Shown: one piece after another, positions 6,879 through 9,408 of the stretch | How positions within the stretch are numbered: position 1 is the stretch's first letter | Layout of the letters: each line of letters opens with the position of its first letter | Source: Saprospiraceae bacterium | GTDB lineage: Bacteria > Bacteroidota > Bacteroidia > Chitinophagales > Saprospiraceae | Assembly (NCBI GenBank): GCA_014379065.1 | Contig: JACMMM010000011.1 | Coordinates: 1 to 9,408, forward strand | Direction of reading: 5' to 3' | Length of the DNA stretch: 9,408 nucleotides | Notes under the pieces: model-generated | Databases searched by the model: none | Told to the model about the DNA's origin: nothing | What the model saw: the letters and a program-made list of their open reading frames with translations, nothing else | Program-made: the position numbers and the translations under genes

Positions 6879-6964
6879 TTGACTATTGACCGTTGGCTAT
6901 TGACCTTTGACTACCGATCGTTGACTGGGCACAAATCAGTCAATAGCAAACGGTCAATAGTCAA
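6879..6964. repeat. TTGACTATTGACCGTT inverted repeat overlapping the nadD stop
   Basis: The left arm 6879-6904 and right arm 6939-6964 are inverted repeats matching at 25 of 26 positions, around a 34-nt spacer that holds two more TTGAC units and CGATCG. The arms are built of TTGACTATTGACCGTT-type units. The right arm covers the nadD stop codon (6961-6963) and one base of the codon before it. No T tract follows on the minus strand, so it is not a standard terminator. A related sequence occurs at the right end of the window. Confidence 0.88.
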
Positions 6965-7533
6965 TGGTACAAACTCCCCGACTCAAGGTATTCCCACACG
7001 GTCTCGGGCACAAGATAGCGCACAGATTTTCCGGCTTTGATGCAATCACGGATATAGGTGGCAGAAATGTCGAGCGGTGGGGCTTCAAAGACACGGACCC
7101 GGGGATGCGAAGCGAATTCGCCAAGTTCATAGGATGGGCGTTTGTAGACGTAGATATCGTACCCGGCAAGGATTTGTTCATAGTTCTTCCAGAGCTGTAG
7201 CGAGCCAAGGTTGTCGGCGCCCATAATGAGCACAAACTCGTGCTCGGGGTGTTTTTCTTTCAAAAACGCAAGCGTGTCAATGGTATAGGATGGTATAGGC
7301 AATTGGAATTCCACGTCGGAGGCGCGGAGCAGCGTGTTGTCGCCAATACCGAGGCGCACAAGGTGCAGGCGATCATGATCGCGGGCAAGCGTTTTCTTGG
7401 GCTTGAGCGGGTTTTGCGGGCTTACGACGAACCACACGCGTTCGAGGTCGGTCTGCGTGGCCATAAAGTTGGCGATGATGAGGTGCCCGATGTGGATGGG
7501 GTTGAAGGAGCCGAAGAAGAGGCCGATGCGCAT
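6961..7533 (-). CDS. nadD: Nicotinate-nucleotide adenylyltransferase
   Basis: A 190-residue enzyme that joins ATP and nicotinate mononucleotide to give deamido-NAD and pyrophosphate, a late step of NAD synthesis in the cytosol. Motifs in order: GLFFGSFNPIHIGHL with the HxGH nucleotidyltransferase signature at residues 14-17; SPQNPLKPK (38-46); RLHLVRLGI (55-63); PSYTIDTL (81-88), contacting the nicotinate side; GADNL (105-109) with LQLWKNYEQI; and the ISATYIR motif (156-162), the ISSTxIR of the family, for ATP binding. Length is typical (about 190-210). The start is ATG 7533-7531, which places MRIGLFFGSFNP at the N-terminus; the frame stays open upstream to 7632, but that stretch holds the divergent promoters. 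The C-terminus VPETVWEYLESGSLYH is complete, even though the stop codon lies inside an extragenic repeat. A TACTTTTG element sits about 22 nt upstream. porZ follows on the same strand after about 184 nt. Confidence 0.96.
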   Translation of the reverse strand: MRIGLFFGSFNPIHIGHLIIANFMATQTDLERVWFVVSPQNPLKPKKTLARDHDRLHLVRLGIGDNTLLRASDVEFQLPIPSYTIDTLAFLKEKHPEHEFVLIMGADNLGSLQLWKNYEQILAGYDIYVYKRPSYELGEFASHPRVRVFEAPPLDISATYIRDCIKAGKSVRYLVPETVWEYLESGSLYH

Positions 7534-7555
7534 GATAGAGAAAAATTTCGAGACC

Positions 7556-7563
7556 CAAAAGTA
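7556..7563 (-). promoter_or_regulatory. Candidate -7 element of nadD
   Basis: On the minus strand this reads TACTTTTG, a full match to the Bacteroidota TAnnTTTG element, ending 22 nt before the nadD ATG. At the usual 19-nt spacing the -33 position reads ACTG instead of TTTG, so only the -7 half is well matched. Confidence 0.5.
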
Positions 7564-7595
7564 AGCCGAACTAGATGCTTCCCAGTATAAAAGGA

Positions 7596-7629
7596 TTTGC
7601 GCAAAAATCAGTGCATCAGCGTACTTTTG
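7596..7629 (+). promoter_or_regulatory. Promoter of the ATPase gene, TTTG-N22-TACTTTTG, with a palindrome at -33
   Basis: TTTG at 7596-7599 and TACTTTTG at 7622-7629 match both halves of the Bacteroidota sigma-ABfr-type promoter, with a 22-nt spacer (19-21 is usual). The -7 element ends 5 nt before the ATG at 7635, so transcription would start at or very near the start codon. The -33 box is part of a perfect 10-bp palindrome TTTGCGCAAA (7596-7605) that could be a regulator-binding site; this last point is inference. Confidence 0.6.
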
Positions 7630-7634
7630 CACAC

Positions 7635-8828
7635 ATGATTAAGCAATTGCACATCGAAAATTTCCGCAGCATTAAGAAGGCGGGTGTCCCGCTGGGGAAG
7701 TTCACAGTCATTACTGGTGCGAATAACTGTGGCAAATCGAGCTTTATTTATAGTCTGTTGACGTTGAAAAATTTGGTGAATAACCCCAACCAGTCGTTGG
7801 ACAATTTCTTTGTGTATGGGGGGCTGAATTTGGGTGGGTTCACTCAGACAGTGTTCCAGAAAGATCTTGATTTGCCGATTGATTTGAAAGTGGAAGTTGG
7901 TGGAAATGGAACGCAATATCGTGCAGTTTTGAACCCCAAAAAGTCATCTCTCAGCTTGAGTTTAAAAGGATATGGAGTTTTTGAACTTGGAGTAGCATTT
8001 CCCTATCCAGTCAATCAAAAAATTTCCAAACCAGTAGAAATAAATAATGGGAAAGCAGACCTTATTTGGAATGGGGTCACTGGCTCAACTTACAGAGAGG
8101 ATCAACCCAACGATTTAGATTCAGCCCTTAAAGATATCCGCTCAGAAATTTATTTACCTGCTATTGAACTTAGTAAAACAGACTTTATCCCTGCTCGACG
8201 TGGTTTTAGCTTTCCTTATTATGGCACCATTCCCTTACAAGGCCAAATTACGACCGAAGAAGAAATTGCAACTTTATTGGCAATTGATAAGGACTTGACA
8301 GAAAGTGTCTCGTACCATTTGGAAAAAATAATTGACAGTATTTTCGAGGTTAGATCCACCCCTGAAATCGCCAATTTTTACTTGGAAATTCGTGAAAAAA
8401 ACAACGCATTCGTGACCAATCTCGTGAACGAAGGTTCTGGCACGAACCAATTGGTTACAATGTTGGCAAAAATCCTCTATAAAAACAGCAAGGCGCTTTG
8501 CATGGACGAACCGGAAATCCACCTGCACCCTTCTATCATCAACCGATTCGTCGCGAGCCTGGTCGAGATTTCCGACAAGGAGGAAAAGCAATTTATTTTG
8601 TCCACCCACAGTGAACAGTTTTTGGCCGCACTGCTACGCCAAGTAGCCGAAGGAAAACTCGCTGCGGATGACCTCTGCGTATATTATTTGACAAAAGACA
8701 AAAAAGGAACGACTCAATTCGAGCGGCAAGAAGTGAACAACCTAGGACAAATCAGGGGCGGTTATAAAAGTTTCCTTGATGCCGAAATGGAAAACCTAGC
8801 ATCCCTCTTCCAACTTTCTGAAGCTTGA
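7635..8828 (+). CDS. ABC/SMC-like AAA family ATPase (AAA_15/AAA_21 type), partner of a PIN-like protein
   Basis: A 397-residue ATPase of the RecF/OLD-like ABC class. MIKQLHIENFRSIKKAGVPLG is the typical first strand pair. Walker A is GANNCGKSS (residues 28-36). NEGSGTNQLVTML (265-277) stands in the place of the ABC signature. Walker B is ALCMDEPEIHLHP (287-299) with catalytic Glu292 or Glu294. STHSEQFL (323-330) carries the switch His325. There is no long coiled coil or zinc hook and no C-terminal TOPRIM domain, unlike OLD nucleases. Residues 95-255 between Walker A and the signature form an AT-rich, less recognisable domain. ATG 7635 is chosen because it begins the domain exactly; the frame is open to 7575, but that part holds the promoter. 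The PIN-like gene starts 16 nt after the stop, so the two are surely cotranscribed. Relatives occur in defence systems (for example the AriA ATPase of PARIS), but also as stand-alone genes. ATPase: certain by motif; defence role: inferred. Confidence 0.88.
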   Translation: MIKQLHIENFRSIKKAGVPLGKFTVITGANNCGKSSFIYSLLTLKNLVNNPNQSLDNFFVYGGLNLGGFTQTVFQKDLDLPIDLKVEVGGNGTQYRAVLNPKKSSLSLSLKGYGVFELGVAFPYPVNQKISKPVEINNGKADLIWNGVTGSTYREDQPNDLDSALKDIRSEIYLPAIELSKTDFIPARRGFSFPYYGTIPLQGQITTEEEIATLLAIDKDLTESVSYHLEKIIDSIFEVRSTPEIANFYLEIREKNNAFVTNLVNEGSGTNQLVTMLAKILYKNSKALCMDEPEIHLHPSIINRFVASLVEISDKEEKQFILSTHSEQFLAALLRQVAEGKLAADDLCVYYLTKDKKGTTQFERQEVNNLGQIRGGYKSFLDAEMENLASLFQLSEA

Positions 8829-8844
8829 TTTACTGCATCGCCAA

Positions 8845-9312
8845 ATGGATTTTGTCGTCAACGAATGGCTGCCCGAATACCTCCGCCCTACTGCTAGTGC
8901 CGAAAAGCGGGAAAAGGCCGTGACATTTCTCAAGATATTCATAATGAAGCCAAAAGATCGGATCGTGGTACGCGAACCGAGCGAATTTCTGCGGAAAATC
9001 CACCGCTTCCGCAAGGAGTTCGATTATGACAATGAAAGCCGTATGTTGTACAAAAATTTCATCAAAGCCATCCTCGAAAACTCGGAAAAGTGCCTGCAAA
9101 TACCCGACAGCGATTCGCTCCCCCTTCCCATCGAATTGCAGGAAAAAATTTCCAAAGGCAATTTTTCCAGCGATACCTACCTCTTCGAAGCTGCCCTGCA
9201 TAGCGACAGCAAAGCCATCGTGACCACTGATGAGCGGCTACAAAAACATTTAGCCGATACTGTAGGTTTTCAAGTGATACTGCTTGATGATTTCCTTGCA
9301 GGATATGTTTAA
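8845..9312 (+). CDS. Small PIN-nuclease-like protein, downstream partner of the ATPase
   Basis: A 155-residue soluble protein with no signal peptide or membrane span. The C-terminal part has the look of a PIN domain: FSSDTYLFEAALHSDSKAIVTTDERLQ, in which Asp110 (before a helix with Ala-rich face) and Asp129 in the IVTTDERL strand-turn correspond to late acidic residues of PIN nucleases. The N-terminal MDFVVNEWLPEYL would be the first strand, with Asp2 as possible acid; a later position where an acid might be expected reads Asn6. The middle (residues 20-100) is rich in charged helices (FLRKIHRFRKEFDYDNESRMLYKNFIKAIL). If it is a nuclease it would need a divalent metal and probably cut RNA. The gene follows the ATPase after 16 nt and is probably translated from the same mRNA. 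The in-frame CTG at 8833 could add 4 residues. The assignment to the PIN fold is by pattern, without a search, so it is moderate. Confidence 0.6.
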   Translation: MDFVVNEWLPEYLRPTASAEKREKAVTFLKIFIMKPKDRIVVREPSEFLRKIHRFRKEFDYDNESRMLYKNFIKAILENSEKCLQIPDSDSLPLPIELQEKISKGNFSSDTYLFEAALHSDSKAIVTTDERLQKHLADTVGFQVILLDDFLAGYV

Positions 9313-9370
9313 AAGTAAATTTGTTTTTCAAAACATTTTATTTAAAACATTCCCTCCGACGCGAACTTTT

Positions 9371-9378
9371 TACCTTTG
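9371..9378 (+). promoter_or_regulatory. Candidate -7 element for a gene beyond the window
   Basis: TACCTTTG fits TAnnTTTG exactly, in an AT-rich stretch 58 nt after the PIN-like gene. No TTTG is seen at the expected -33 position, so only one half is supported. The gene it would serve lies outside the window. Confidence 0.4.
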
Positions 9379-9383
9379 CCGAG

Positions 9384-9408
9384 TTGACCGTTGACATTGA
9401 CCGTTGAC
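9384..9408. repeat. TTGACCGTTGAC direct repeat, cut by the window end
   Basis: Two identical 12-mers TTGACCGTTGAC (9384-9395 and 9397-9408) separated by one A. The unit is shared with the inverted repeat at 6879-6964 (TTGACCGTT), so both belong to one extragenic repeat family. The window ends inside it, so arms and full length are unknown. Confidence 0.8.

Noticed and set aside
6879..6964. TTGAC units as sigma-70 -35 boxes
   Set aside because: They are repeated on both strands within an inverted repeat, lack -10 partners, and Bacteroidota do not use TTGACA promoters.
7534..7632. Longer start for nadD (33 extra residues)
   Set aside because: NadD proteins begin with the strand leading into GSFNP; the extension overlaps the divergent promoters.
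7575..7634. Longer start for the ATPase gene (20 extra residues)
   Set aside because: The ATPase domain begins exactly at the 7635 ATG, and the stretch before it contains a full TTTG/TAnnTTTG promoter.

Overview
The window looks like chromosomal DNA of a member of the Bacteroidota, most likely a Saprospiria-type bacterium (Lewinella/Haliscomenobacter-like). This rests on a PorZ-type type IX secretion (T9SS) protein, an ECF sigma factor and TPR membrane protein pair typical of the phylum, TAnnTTTG promoter elements instead of E. coli-type boxes, no obvious Shine-Dalgarno sites, and gene gaps filled with palindromic extragenic repeats. The lineage below phylum level is inference.

Layout. Positions 1-2544 (+): an outer-membrane beta-barrel protein (10-1653), an 80-bp inverted array of TTTAGGG heptamers, and a zinc amidase of the Amidase_2/PGRP fold without a signal peptide (1756-2544). 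Positions 2545-4092 (+): a gap with a weak terminator-like hairpin, then an ECF sigma factor (2751-3287) and a one-pass membrane protein with TPR-like repeats (3343-4092), probably a regulator/anti-sigma pair. Positions 4093-4376: a convergent gap holding a large nested inverted repeat (four copies of GGTGCGTAGCACC or its complement) and a hairpin with a T tract on each strand, well placed to stop transcription from both sides. Positions 4377-7533 (-): porZ (start taken at 6776) and, upstream on the same strand, nadD (start at 7533); between them is a TTGAC/TATTGAC inverted repeat that runs into the nadD stop codon. Positions 7534-7634: a divergent promoter region. Positions 7635-9312 (+): an ABC/SMC-like ATPase and, 16 nt later, a small protein with PIN-nuclease-like C-terminal motifs. 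The window ends in another TTGACCGTTGAC repeat next to a promoter element for a gene outside it.

How the genes fit together. Most of the window is housekeeping and cell-envelope functions: nadD makes the NAD precursor, porZ is part of the T9SS cell-surface attachment complex, the amidase cuts peptidoglycan cross-bridge stems, and the barrel sits in the outer membrane. The most interesting unit is the ATPase and PIN-like pair. It has its own promoter (possibly giving a leaderless mRNA), an AT-rich central domain unlike its neighbours, and the ATPase-plus-nuclease architecture of many anti-phage systems. A defence role is inference only. The second notable signal is the presence of three unrelated extragenic repeat families within 9.4 kb.
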